Source of the DNA: Rickettsiales bacterium
Lineage (GTDB): Bacteria; Pseudomonadota; Alphaproteobacteria; TMED127
Length of the DNA stretch: 8,509 bases
Reading direction: 5' to 3'
Assembly (NCBI GenBank): GCA_002706585.1
Contig: PALU01000005.1
Span: forward strand, 3,641 to 12,149
Shown here piece after piece: positions 1-6,677 of the stretch; the stretch's first letter is position 1; each line of letters begins with the position of its first letter. The position numbers and the translations under genes were made by a program. The notes beneath the pieces are model-generated. The model had not been told where the DNA came from. It was given only the letters and a program-made list of their open reading frames with translations, and did not search any database.

Positions 1-485
1 CTATTTGCTTCATCTAACTCCTCCATCTCTGGGTTTTTTACAATTACATCTATATTTGATGAAGCGAGAAGCCACATAACTTTATTTTTTCCTATAAACT
101 CTTTATTAGAAATAACAAAATTCATTAAATTTTCTTCTTCTGAACTAGAGATAAAACTTGCTAACTCTTTAATATCCTCTTTATCTGAAACTTGTGGAAA
201 CTTTCTTTCTAGAGATGTTGTTATTATCTTTCTAAAGTTTGCAAATTTTATATCCTCCTCTTTTTTTTTATTATCCGGATCTATGATTTTAGAATCAAAA
301 TAGACATCCAATTTTATGTATGATGTAAAAAATGCTTTTTGACCCTGGGAAATAACAGAATATAAAATTATAATTAAAAATAAGACAGCACAAATAATTC
401 CAGCAAAACCATAAAACTTAAATAAGCCCTCACTTCTGTGCCTTTTTAAAAGTGATAATTTTACTTTATCGAGATTATTATTCAT
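1..485 (-). CDS. pstA: PstA, phosphate ABC transporter permease (N-terminal 161 residues; 3' end outside window)
   Basis: PstA is one of the two inner-membrane permease subunits of the PstSCAB high-affinity phosphate importer. Only the N-terminal part is present: the frame is open from ATG at 485 down to the window edge, giving 161 complete codons. A basic cytoplasmic stretch (KRHRSEG, residues 15-20) is followed by a membrane segment at about 25-46. After that comes the sequence FFTSYIKLDVYFD (52-64) and a charged region of about 100 residues. This matches the N-terminal extension of alphaproteobacterial PstA (the DUF3333 type, recalled from family knowledge). The permease core with its EAA loop would lie beyond the edge. 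The start overlaps the pstC stop by 8 nt (478-485), which suggests translational coupling, and an AGAG purine run in the pstC end lies just upstream. The identity rests on this extension and on its position after pstC. Confidence 0.88.
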   Translation of the reverse strand, partial: MNNNLDKVKLSLLKRHRSEGLFKFYGFAGIICAVLFLIIILYSVISQGQKAFFTSYIKLDVYFDSKIIDPDNKKKEEDIKFANFRKIITTSLERKFPQVSDKEDIKELASFISSSEEENLMNFVISNKEFIGKNKVMWLLASSNIDVIVKNPEMEELDEAN

Positions 486-1863
486 ATTTTTCTCTATATT
501 TCTGAACAATTCGTAATGCAATAATATTAAGTAATAGGGTCGCAAAAAAAAGCGTAATTCCAAGTGCAAATGCTGCCAAAGTTTTTGCACTATCAAATTC
601 CTGATCACCCACTAAAAGAGTTACTATCTGGACAGTAACAGTTGTAACAGATTCAAAGGGGTTTAGTGTTAGATTTGCAGCAATACCTGCTGCCATTACA
701 ACAATCATTGTTTCACCGATTGCTCGAGAAATTGCCAATAGTACTGCACCCATTATTCCTGGTAATGCTGCAGGAAGAATAATTTTTTTTACAGTTTCTG
801 ATTTTGTAGCCCCCATCGCATAAGATCCATCTCTAAGAGACTGTGGTACAGCTCTTATGACATCATCTGAAAGCGATGATATAAAAGGAATTATCATTAT
901 ACCCATAACCCCTCCAGCTGCAATAGCACTTTCTGCAGCAATATCAAATCCAAGATCACCCATAATACTCTTTAAAAAGGGTCCTACTGTTATTGCTGCA
1001 AAAAACCCATATACCACTGTAGGTACACCGGCTAAAATTTCGAGAATTGGTTTAAAAGTTGACCGTATATTTGGTTTTGCATATTCAGATAGATATATAG
1101 CAGACAACAAACCAATTGGTATAGCAACAAACATTGCAACAAAAGTAACTAAAAGAGTTCCTGAAAAAATTGGGATAGCCCCAAAAGCCCCTTTACTTGC
1201 TACTTGTCCTTCTCTAATGGCTGTTTGAGGACTCCATTCTAGCCCAAATAAAAAATCAAAAATATTAACCTTTTCAAAGAACCTAATTGCCTCAAAAATC
1301 AATGAAAGAATAATCCCAATTGTTGCTATTATTGCAATTGTAGAACACAAAATTAAGAGGTTAATATTTGTTTTCTCTACTGCTTGCCGAGCTTTAAAAG
1401 AAAAAGAAACTTTATTCAACGAAAATATACTTGCTATCAAGCCAATAAAAAGAATTATTGAGTATGCAATTGAACTAGTTAGATAATCTACTTCACCATA
1501 ATAAATTGCATTTTCAATTATAATAGGATTAGTTCCTGGAAAAACTTTTAATGGATTTGTGGCCTTAATAATATCTATGAGCATGTTAGGATTGCCACCA
1601 AATTCCGTAATAAGAGATTCTGGTAAATTTTGGAGTAAAAGATAATCAACTACGCTGGATTTTATTGCGCTCCAAACAATTAAAGAAATTAAAACAGGAA
1701 TTATTATCCATAAAAAAGCATTTGTTCCATAATATCTTGGTAATGAAGGTAATTTTGGCCCTTCTTTAATATTGGAGTTAATTTTAAGAGCTTTATTGGT
1801 TCCATACCATTGAGTTGCTAAACTAAAAAAAACTATAATAAAAAAGAAAGACCAAAACCCCAT
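478..1863 (-). CDS. pstC: PstC, phosphate ABC transporter permease
   Basis: PstC is the partner permease of PstA in the inner membrane. It forms the phosphate channel fed by periplasmic PstS and powered by PstB. The 461 residues show an N-terminal extension with membrane segments at about 3-19, 49-67, 130-149 and 168-190. The ABC permease domain follows at about 230-450. It contains the typical stretch LAGVPTVVYGF (277-287) and the cytoplasmic EAA loop around 346-370 (GSYAMGATKSE, then ILPAALPGI), followed by SRAIGETMIVVMAAG. The protein is longer than the roughly 320-residue E. coli PstC because of the N-terminal domain, which is known from alphaproteobacterial PstC. The ATG at 1863 is 15 nt downstream of the pstS stop, and a TAGGA overlapping that stop is the likely ribosome binding site, spaced somewhat long. 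It is the second gene of the pstSCA unit and presumably shares the Pho-box promoter upstream of pstS. Confidence 0.96.
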   Translation of the reverse strand: MGFWSFFFIIVFFSLATQWYGTNKALKINSNIKEGPKLPSLPRYYGTNAFLWIIIPVLISLIVWSAIKSSVVDYLLLQNLPESLITEFGGNPNMLIDIIKATNPLKVFPGTNPIIIENAIYYGEVDYLTSSIAYSIILFIGLIASIFSLNKVSFSFKARQAVEKTNINLLILCSTIAIIATIGIILSLIFEAIRFFEKVNIFDFLFGLEWSPQTAIREGQVASKGAFGAIPIFSGTLLVTFVAMFVAIPIGLLSAIYLSEYAKPNIRSTFKPILEILAGVPTVVYGFFAAITVGPFLKSIMGDLGFDIAAESAIAAGGVMGIMIIPFISSLSDDVIRAVPQSLRDGSYAMGATKSETVKKIILPAALPGIMGAVLLAISRAIGETMIVVMAAGIAANLTLNPFESVTTVTVQIVTLLVGDQEFDSAKTLAAFALGITLFFATLLLNIIALRIVQKYREKYE

Positions 1864-1878
1864 GTAGATACTATATTC

Positions 1879-2928
1879 CTACTTTTTTAGAATTTTTTCA
1901 TCAAATTTTGCAAGAATTTTCCCATCTTTCTCAAATTTCTCTCTTTCACTTTGTGGAAGAGGAATTAAACCTTTTGAGATGAGGTATCCATCAGACCCAA
2001 TTGCTTTTGATGACGTAAATTCTCTAACATATTGTTTAATTCCTGGAATAACCGCTGCATGAGCATTTTTCACGTAGAAAAACAATGACCTAGAAACTGG
2101 ATACTTTCCTGATGAAATTGCTTCAAATTCAGGTGAAACACCATCCACATTAGCTGCTTTAACCTTGTCTTTATTTTGATCAAGAAAAGAGTACCCAAAT
2201 ACGCCTAATGCACCAGGATCAGCTACTAGTTTTTCTATAATAAGATTATCATTTTCTCCTGCTTCAACGTATGGTCCATCTTCTCTAATAGCTCTACATT
2301 GAGACTTGTAAAGCTTCTTATCTTCTTTCTTTAGAGCTTTTCTCCCAGAAAATTGTTTACATCCTTTTTCAATAGCTAATTCATTAAAAGCATCTCTAGT
2401 TCCAGAAGTTGGGGGAGGACCAATTACAACAATTGGCTTTGCTGGAAGTTTAGGATTTACCTCATTCCACATTTTATAAGGGTTTGGCTTGACTTCTTTA
2501 CCTTCTTTATCCGAAGGTACATCCTTGGCTAAGGCAAGATAAACATCTTTTAATGTCAAATCAAAGGTTGGACCTGATTTAGAATTAGCAATTGCAATGC
2601 CATCAAATCCAACCTTGATTTCAGTGATGTCACTTACTCCATTTTTATCGCAGTTTTTTACTTCCTTCATTTTTATTCTTCTTGAAGCGTTTGTAATGTC
2701 AGGATGTTGTGTTCCCAAACCGTTACAGAAAAGTTTAAGACCACCCCCAGAACCAGTAGATTCTATAACTGGAGTCTTAAAACCACTAGTTTTCCCAAAC
2801 CTTTCTGCAACAACAGTTGCAAATGGGTAAACTGTTGAAGAACCAACAATTTTTATTTGATCACGAGCAATAGATTCTGTATTTATTACAAAAGCGAGTG
2901 CTGCAATAGTCATAATTACTTTTTTCAT
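1879..2928 (-). CDS. pstS: PstS, periplasmic phosphate-binding protein
   Basis: PstS captures phosphate in the periplasm and delivers it to the PstC-PstA channel. The 349 residues begin with a signal peptide (MKKVIMTIAALAFVI core, probable cleavage after SIA at residue 21). The mature protein opens with IKIVGSSTVYP (25-35), the first phosphate-binding loop. It then shows ESTGSGGG (56-63), ASRRIK (81-86), FDGIAIA (108-114) and TSGTRDAF (174-181), all hallmark ligand-contact segments of PstS-type proteins. Cysteines at about 68, 93, 190 and 211 could form periplasmic disulfides (inference). The start at 2928 is set by a strong GAGAGGA Shine-Dalgarno sequence about 6 nt upstream and by the signal peptide. 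It is the first gene of the pstSCA unit, transcribed away from the fae-like gene. A three-unit Pho-box array lies 61-89 nt upstream, so induction by PhoB under phosphate limitation is expected. Confidence 0.97.
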   Translation of the reverse strand: MKKVIMTIAALAFVINTESIARDQIKIVGSSTVYPFATVVAERFGKTSGFKTPVIESTGSGGGLKLFCNGLGTQHPDITNASRRIKMKEVKNCDKNGVSDITEIKVGFDGIAIANSKSGPTFDLTLKDVYLALAKDVPSDKEGKEVKPNPYKMWNEVNPKLPAKPIVVIGPPPTSGTRDAFNELAIEKGCKQFSGRKALKKEDKKLYKSQCRAIREDGPYVEAGENDNLIIEKLVADPGALGVFGYSFLDQNKDKVKAANVDGVSPEFEAISSGKYPVSRSLFFYVKNAHAAVIPGIKQYVREFTSSKAIGSDGYLISKGLIPLPQSEREKFEKDGKILAKFDEKILKK

Positions 2929-2970
2929 TATTATCCTCTCTTAGTTAATGGTTAAGGATTCAAAATATTC

Positions 2971-3017
2971 ATTTTAAGATAAGAAAATATTACAAAATTG
3001 TTACAGTTATATGACAA
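2971..3017 (-). promoter_or_regulatory. Pho box array and probable promoter of pstS
   Basis: Read on the plus strand, three 7-bp units stand exactly 11 bp apart: ATTACAA (2989-2995), GTTACAG (3000-3006) and ATGACAA (3011-3017), separated by 4-bp AT-only spacers. On the minus strand the two units nearest fae read TTGTCATATAACTGTAAC, which by my count agrees at 16 of 18 positions with the E. coli Pho-box consensus (CTGTCATA-type repeats). A possible -10 lies downstream toward pstS, either TATCTT (2981 to 2976) or TAAAAT (2976 to 2971). The orientation points to pstS rather than to the divergent fae gene. PhoB binds such arrays as tandem dimers in place of a -35 element (established knowledge). 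No PhoB gene is visible here. Confidence 0.8.
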
Positions 3018-3082
3018 TGTATTTTTTAATTGTTTTTGGAGATTTTCTCTCTTTAAATGGATACATGAGGATAAAATAAGCG

Positions 3083-3111
3083 TTAAACTTGAAATAATTA
3101 GGAAATATAAT
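3083..3111 (+). promoter_or_regulatory. Possible sigma70-type promoter for the fae-like gene
   Basis: A perfect TATAAT (3106-3111) is preceded by TTAAAC (3083-3088) at a 17-bp spacing, about 57 nt upstream of the fae-like start. A second TATAAT at 3143-3148 is nearer the gene but has no -35-like hexamer at the right distance. In DNA this rich in A+T, TATAAT occurs easily by chance, so this is only a candidate. An 8-bp direct repeat AGTAAAAT (3121-3128 and 3136-3143) lies between the candidate promoter and the start. Confidence 0.3.
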
Positions 3112-3167
3112 AAGTTAGCAAGTAAAATTCTGCACAGTAAAATATAATTAATTATTAGGAGAAATTA

Positions 3168-3713
3168 ATGAAAAACAATAACTTTGTAATGAAAATAGGA
3201 GAATCTTTAGTAGCTGGGGGGCCTCCAGGTACAGCTGCTGAACCAGAAGTGGCAGTGGGAAAGCTGGATGGTCCGTTTGGTACTGCATTTGCTAATTTGT
3301 TAGGAAATCAAATAAAAGGTCACACAAAGGTACTAGCAATAATGAATACAGACATAATGGTTAGACCTCCAACTTTAATGGTAAGCAAAGTTACTGTCAA
3401 AGATGATAGATATACAAATATTTTGATGGGAACCGTTCAAGGAGCTATAGCAAATGGTGTTTTAGACTCTGTTAGAGAAGGTTATATACCTAAAGAAATA
3501 GTTAATGAGGTTGGTGTTATAGTTTCTGTTTGGTTAAACCCAAGTGTTAGTGATGACAAAAATCTAGACCACCAGATACTTTTTGATATTCACAGAAAGG
3601 CAACAACCAATGCTATAAAAAAGGCAATGCATGATGAGCCATCAATCGAATGGCTTTTAGAAAACCAAAGTAAAATAATTCACAAATATTTTGAAAAAGC
3701 CCTAAAGGGATAA
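3168..3713 (+). CDS. Formaldehyde-activating enzyme (Fae) family protein, divergent type without the N-terminal His
   Basis: Characterised Fae condenses formaldehyde with tetrahydromethanopterin to methylene-H4MPT in the cytoplasm. The 181-residue protein fits the family in length and along its whole span: KIGESLVAGG (9-18), GPFGTAFANLLGNQ (35-48), GHTKVLAI (51-58), RPPTLMVSKVT (66-76), LMGTVQGAIANGVLDSV (86-102) and a C-terminal KATTNAIKKAMHDEP (144-158). The Lys of SKVT and the Gln of GTVQ line up with conserved Fae positions as I recall them. It departs from Methylobacterium Fae at the N-terminus. There the EVAHIDL segment carries the proposed catalytic His17, whereas this protein has a Gly/Pro-rich insert and AEPEVAVGKLDG, and its first His is residue 52. 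It may therefore be a paralogue with an altered reaction or a role in formaldehyde sensing or binding. An AGGAG at 3157-3161, 6 nt before the ATG, fixes the start. It stands alone, divergent from pstS and convergent with the porin gene. Confidence 0.88.
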   Translation: MKNNNFVMKIGESLVAGGPPGTAAEPEVAVGKLDGPFGTAFANLLGNQIKGHTKVLAIMNTDIMVRPPTLMVSKVTVKDDRYTNILMGTVQGAIANGVLDSVREGYIPKEIVNEVGVIVSVWLNPSVSDDKNLDHQILFDIHRKATTNAIKKAMHDEPSIEWLLENQSKIIHKYFEKALKG

Positions 3714-3716
3714 AAG

Positions 3717-3803
3717 TGTATATGCACTAATCTATCAGAACCCTTGAATTTATAGCTAAAAAACAGGAGGGTTTGGAAATCAGCATAAATAGGTGCATAT
3801 ACA
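3717..3803. repeat. 11-bp inverted repeat enclosing a second hairpin, between convergent genes
   Basis: Perfect 11-bp arms TGTATATGCAC (3717-3727) and GTGCATATACA (3793-3803) flank a 65-nt interior. A nested 6-bp stem lies inside: AACCCT (3739-3744) and AGGGTT (3768-3773), extendable at both ends by G-U pairs. The element starts 4 nt after the fae stop and ends 51 nt before the porin stop, so it fills most of the 141-nt convergent gap. On the minus strand the distal arm is followed by CTTTTA, a short T-run, so it might act as a weak terminator for porin transcription. The long loop is unlike a standard intrinsic terminator. It could alternatively be a structured 3' UTR or a small repeat element. 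Its function is unknown. Confidence 0.55.
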
Positions 3804-3854
3804 TATTAAATGAACGGATATGAAATGTTCTTGGCATAGAGTAAATTCAAAAAG

Positions 3855-5273
3855 TTAGAACTTTATATGCATTCTGGCCTGAATAGAGGTCATTGTATGT
3901 CTACTGGTTGCCTGAACAGCATCGGAACGACCGCCATAGAAATCATCGTGACCACCTAAATAGACCCCTCTAGTTGCATCAATCATTAACCTCACATTAC
4001 TATTGAAATAATGATTAACTCCCACATGGATTGCCTTACCGTGTGTTCCATTTGCTCCATTAAGCTCACTATCTCTAGCATCAATGGACTCAAGCATAAA
4101 TTTCACAGCTGTACATCCATAAGTAGATTTGCACTTCACGCCACCAATCTTTCCTTTTTTTGAGTTAATTTTGACGGTAGCATTACCATTGAAAAAATAC
4201 TGACTATAGATAGAGCCACCTTCTGCACTGTAATCGTCGTAAGTTTCATAACCATCCCTTCTTTCACCAGTGATCCAGTAGTACTCAGTTGCGAAATAAA
4301 ATGGGCCATTAGAATACTGAAACTGGGGCCCACCATAATGGTAACTAGAAATATTCGAAATAGTTGAATCAACAATTTTTTCACCCAAGGTATGAACACC
4401 GTTTTGTCTAAACGATACACCTCTAGCATTATCATTTATTGGCCTTTCAAGTTGCCAAGAAGCACCCAATAGCCAGGTATCTTTCCCTCCAATAATTTGA
4501 TCAAATAAGCCTTTTCCTGTATAGTGCGTAGCAATTGAGTGGTTCCAAGAAACCTCACCTCCATCCCCGTCTTCTTGCTCAAATCTCCAGGAACCTTCAT
4601 TACCATAACCAATTAGTAAAGCTCTTACATGAACTCCCTTTGGGAAAAACGCTCCTCCATTATCATAATGAATGCCAGGTCTATGCGCTAGATTAGCAAA
4701 TTCGTTATACATTGGACGTTCCATCATTAAAATACTATTTGAACTTGTATTTTCCCAATATCCTCCAGCTGATTTAGCGTTACCAAACATTAGAGACCCA
4801 AAACCTTTGATTTTTTTCTTGATAAAAGCATCTTTAACATCAACACCTTTGCCACCCTCACCAGTGTCATCTGCAATTGTCTCTGCAAAGTCAGGTTGAA
4901 AAGCTAGACTCCATCCATCGCCCAACCCAACTTTAAGTGAAAACCTCAGTCTTCTAAATTCTGCACCAAAACTGTCAATTTTATTGTCTGTATCTTGTGA
5001 AACAGAGCTGTCATCAAAACCACCAATGTGAGAGATATCATACATGGCTCTACCTTTTATTTGGAAGGAATACTTACCATCTGCACTTATGACACTTAGT
5101 CACTTTCCCTTTTTAAAATAGGCTTTGTTATCACCACCTTTTGACATTTCTTGCTTTATTTTAAGTAACTCATTTTGAAGAGCATCAATTTGTGCACTAT
5201 AATCTTGAGCATTGGCATAAGATACTGTTGCTCCAACGGAAGCCAATGCTATTAAACAACTTAATTTTTTCAT
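3855..5273 (-). pseudogene. Phosphate-selective porin (OprO/OprP, Porin_O_P family), otherwise intact but with an in-frame TGA at codon 58
   Basis: This family forms trimeric outer-membrane channels that pass phosphate or polyphosphate. Reading from ATG at 5273 gives a signal peptide (MKKLSCLIALASVGA core, probable cleavage after ANA at residue 22). A short heptad-like stretch follows (SAQIDALQNELLKIKQEM, 26-43), as is typical for the periplasmic coiled coil of such porins. Codon 58 (5102-5100) is TGA. The same frame then continues without interruption to 3855, through SADGKYSF and KGRAMYD, FRRLRF (106-111), an ERP motif at about 185-187 and the final HIKF, whose terminal Phe is the usual outer-membrane assembly signal. 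An AGAGGAA upstream of 5273 is a good ribosome binding site, and a Pho box lies before it. Starting at the internal ATG (5045) would lose the signal peptide and the first strand. The stop may be a true nonsense mutation, a base error (GGA to TGA would fit the family's glycine) or readthrough. Confidence 0.85.
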
Positions 5274-5321
5274 AAATATTTTCCTCTATAAAGATTAATA
5301 AAGAAAAATTATTATTTATTT

Positions 5322-5361
5322 GTTACAGTTTAATGGCTGTTCTAATACAGTTTTATGACGA
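5322..5361 (-). promoter_or_regulatory. Four-unit Pho box upstream of the porin gene
   Basis: In plus-strand reading, units begin every 11 bp: GTTACAG (5322-5328), ATGGCTG (5333-5339), AATACAG (5344-5350) and ATGACGA (5355-5361), separated by 4-bp T-rich spacers. On the minus strand the outermost pair reads TCGTCATAAAACTGTATT, agreeing at about 14 of 18 positions with the E. coli Pho-box consensus. The second unit is the weakest. The array lies in the 113-nt gap between the phoR stop and the porin start, oriented toward the porin. It shares its spacing, orientation and ACAG core with the array at pstS. No clear -10 stands out in the AT-rich leader that follows. Porin induction by PhoB under phosphate starvation, independent of phoR transcription, is inferred. 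Confidence 0.75.
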
Positions 5362-5380
5362 AATTAAGATAAAATTAGTT

Positions 5381-5408
5381 AATAACTTAAAGTTTATTAA
5401 AAGTTATT
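5381..5408 (-). terminator. AT-only hairpin at the end of phoR, possible weak terminator
   Basis: AATAACTT (5381-5388) and AAGTTATT (5401-5408) form a perfect 8-bp stem with a 12-nt loop, overlapping the last codons and the stop of phoR. On the minus strand the stem is followed by AACTAATTTTATC, with only a short T-run. The stem has few G-C pairs, so termination would be inefficient, and such palindromes arise easily in AT-rich DNA. It separates phoR from the porin's own Pho-box promoter. Confidence 0.25.
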
Positions 5409-6637
5409 GAAAATGAAGAGCCTTTGTTAATTTCAGACTGAATATTTAATTCAGCACTGTGCCTATTTAAAATGTGTTTAACAATTGAAAGCCCAAGTCC
5501 AGTGTGGCCTGTGTCTCTTGGTCTTGAAGAGTCAATTCTATAAAATCTTTTTGTTAGCATGGGAATATTTTGATTTGAAATCCCTATACCAAAATCTTCT
5601 ACAACAAAAATTACTTTTTTAAGTTTTGACATTAATTTAACCTCTATAGGTTTCTTTGACCGACTATGGGTTATAGCGTTTTCTATAATATTAAAAAAGA
5701 CTTGTTGTAATTCGATTTTATCACCAATAATTTTGATTTTGCCTTTAGGTATTGAAAACTTGTATTTAGTATTACTTAAAAATTTTCTTTCCTTACACGT
5801 TTTTCTTACATTTTTAACAATTTCAATTAAATTAACTTCTTCCTCGGGGGGAGAGTGTTCAATCCTTTCAATTCTTGTAAGTGATAAAAGATCTTTTACC
5901 AAAGATGACATTCGATTGGCTTCATTAGACATAGTTTTCAAAAAATCTTCTTTCTTAGAACTTTTATTTGAAGATTCATCTAATAAAGCTTCACAGTAAC
6001 CAATAATAGAAGCAATTGGTGTTTTTAGTTCATGACTAGCATTTGCTATAAAATCTCTTTGAATATCCTGAATATTGTGTTGAGAGGTTGTATCAAATAG
6101 TCGGATAAAACTTAATTTATTTGCTCCTAAGTCTCTTCGCCCAGAGACCCAAATATTAAAAACCTTTTCTTTCGGGTAAATCAAATTCAATTCCTTTTCA
6201 ACCGGCTTTTTTTGCTTTACAGACTCATCAATTAATGAACTAAGCTCTGGAATCCTTAAAGTTGAAAAAATATTTCTGTTTTTTGAGTTCTCTCCAAAAA
6301 AATCAACAGCCTGTTCGTTCATTTCAATTATAATGTTATTTTGATCGATGATTAAAAGTGGATCCGGAAAAAATTTAAAAAAATAGTCGTAGAAAAAGAT
6401 TCTCAAGCGTGAATATTTAGACTTATCGTTAAGTTTTTTAATAATCAGATTTAAATTGAAAATTATAGGCTGAAAAAGACTGAAAAAGAAAACCTTACTA
6501 GGACTAATCGATTTACCCTTAAAATTTTGAAGTGATTTACTAATAATTTTTAAATCCTTCATTAAAATTATTAATAAAATTATTAGAATAAAAAAAACAA
6601 ACAGGAATACGATAATAATGTCTTTATGAATGAACAT
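5387..6637 (-). CDS. phoR: PhoR, phosphate-regulon sensor histidine kinase
   Basis: PhoR senses phosphate status at the inner membrane, together with the Pst transporter, and phosphorylates the response regulator PhoB. The 416 residues begin with a membrane segment (about 7-26) and a second hydrophobic stretch (about 49-65) with no sizeable periplasmic domain, as in E. coli PhoR. A PAS-like domain lies at about 88-185 (PDPLLIIDQNN, then MNEQAVDFF). The HisKA segment RDFIANASHELKTPIASIIGY has the phospho-acceptor His202. The ATPase domain shows the N box around Asn320 (NIIENAITHS), the DFGIGIS box (348-354), an F box (KRFYRIDSSRPRDTGHTG, 363-380) and GLGLSIVKH (380-388). All catalytic motifs look intact. 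The ATG at 6637 has only a poor AGAG far upstream, so the initiation signal is weak. It lies upstream of the porin and pstSCA on the same strand, and its context supports PhoR over other PAS kinases. PhoB is not in the window. Confidence 0.92.
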   Translation of the reverse strand: MFIHKDIIIVFLFVFFILIILLIILMKDLKIISKSLQNFKGKSISPSKVFFFSLFQPIIFNLNLIIKKLNDKSKYSRLRIFFYDYFFKFFPDPLLIIDQNNIIIEMNEQAVDFFGENSKNRNIFSTLRIPELSSLIDESVKQKKPVEKELNLIYPKEKVFNIWVSGRRDLGANKLSFIRLFDTTSQHNIQDIQRDFIANASHELKTPIASIIGYCEALLDESSNKSSKKEDFLKTMSNEANRMSSLVKDLLSLTRIERIEHSPPEEEVNLIEIVKNVRKTCKERKFLSNTKYKFSIPKGKIKIIGDKIELQQVFFNIIENAITHSRSKKPIEVKLMSKLKKVIFVVEDFGIGISNQNIPMLTKRFYRIDSSRPRDTGHTGLGLSIVKHILNRHSAELNIQSEINKGSSFSITFNKL

Positions 6638-6677
6638 GAAAATGATTTAATATTCTCTAAACCAATTTAAATTAAGT

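Noticed and set aside
857..1228. Open frame of 123 codons on the plus strand opposite pstC
   Set aside because: It is antisense to the conserved permease core, which fully explains the sequence, and the predicted peptide resembles nothing.
3773..3823. Short plus-strand frame starting with TTG just after an AGGAGG in the fae-porin gap
   Set aside because: It has only 16 codons, its spacing to the Shine-Dalgarno-like sequence is too short (2 nt), and it reads through the inverted repeat. It is not a credible gene.
4136..4435. Open frame of 99 codons on the minus strand inside the porin gene
   Set aside because: It lies in another frame of a clearly coding region and has no family resemblance or ribosome binding site.
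3855..5045. Porin translated from the internal ATG at 5045 as a shorter functional protein
   Set aside because: That product would lack the signal peptide and the first strand (SADGKYSF...KGR) that are encoded in frame upstream, so it could not be exported as an outer-membrane porin.
5100..5102. Selenocysteine or a genetic code with TGA as tryptophan to explain the porin stop
   Set aside because: Porins are not selenoproteins, no SECIS-like hairpin is evident, tryptophans in pstC use TGG, and the other genes here contain no in-frame TGA.
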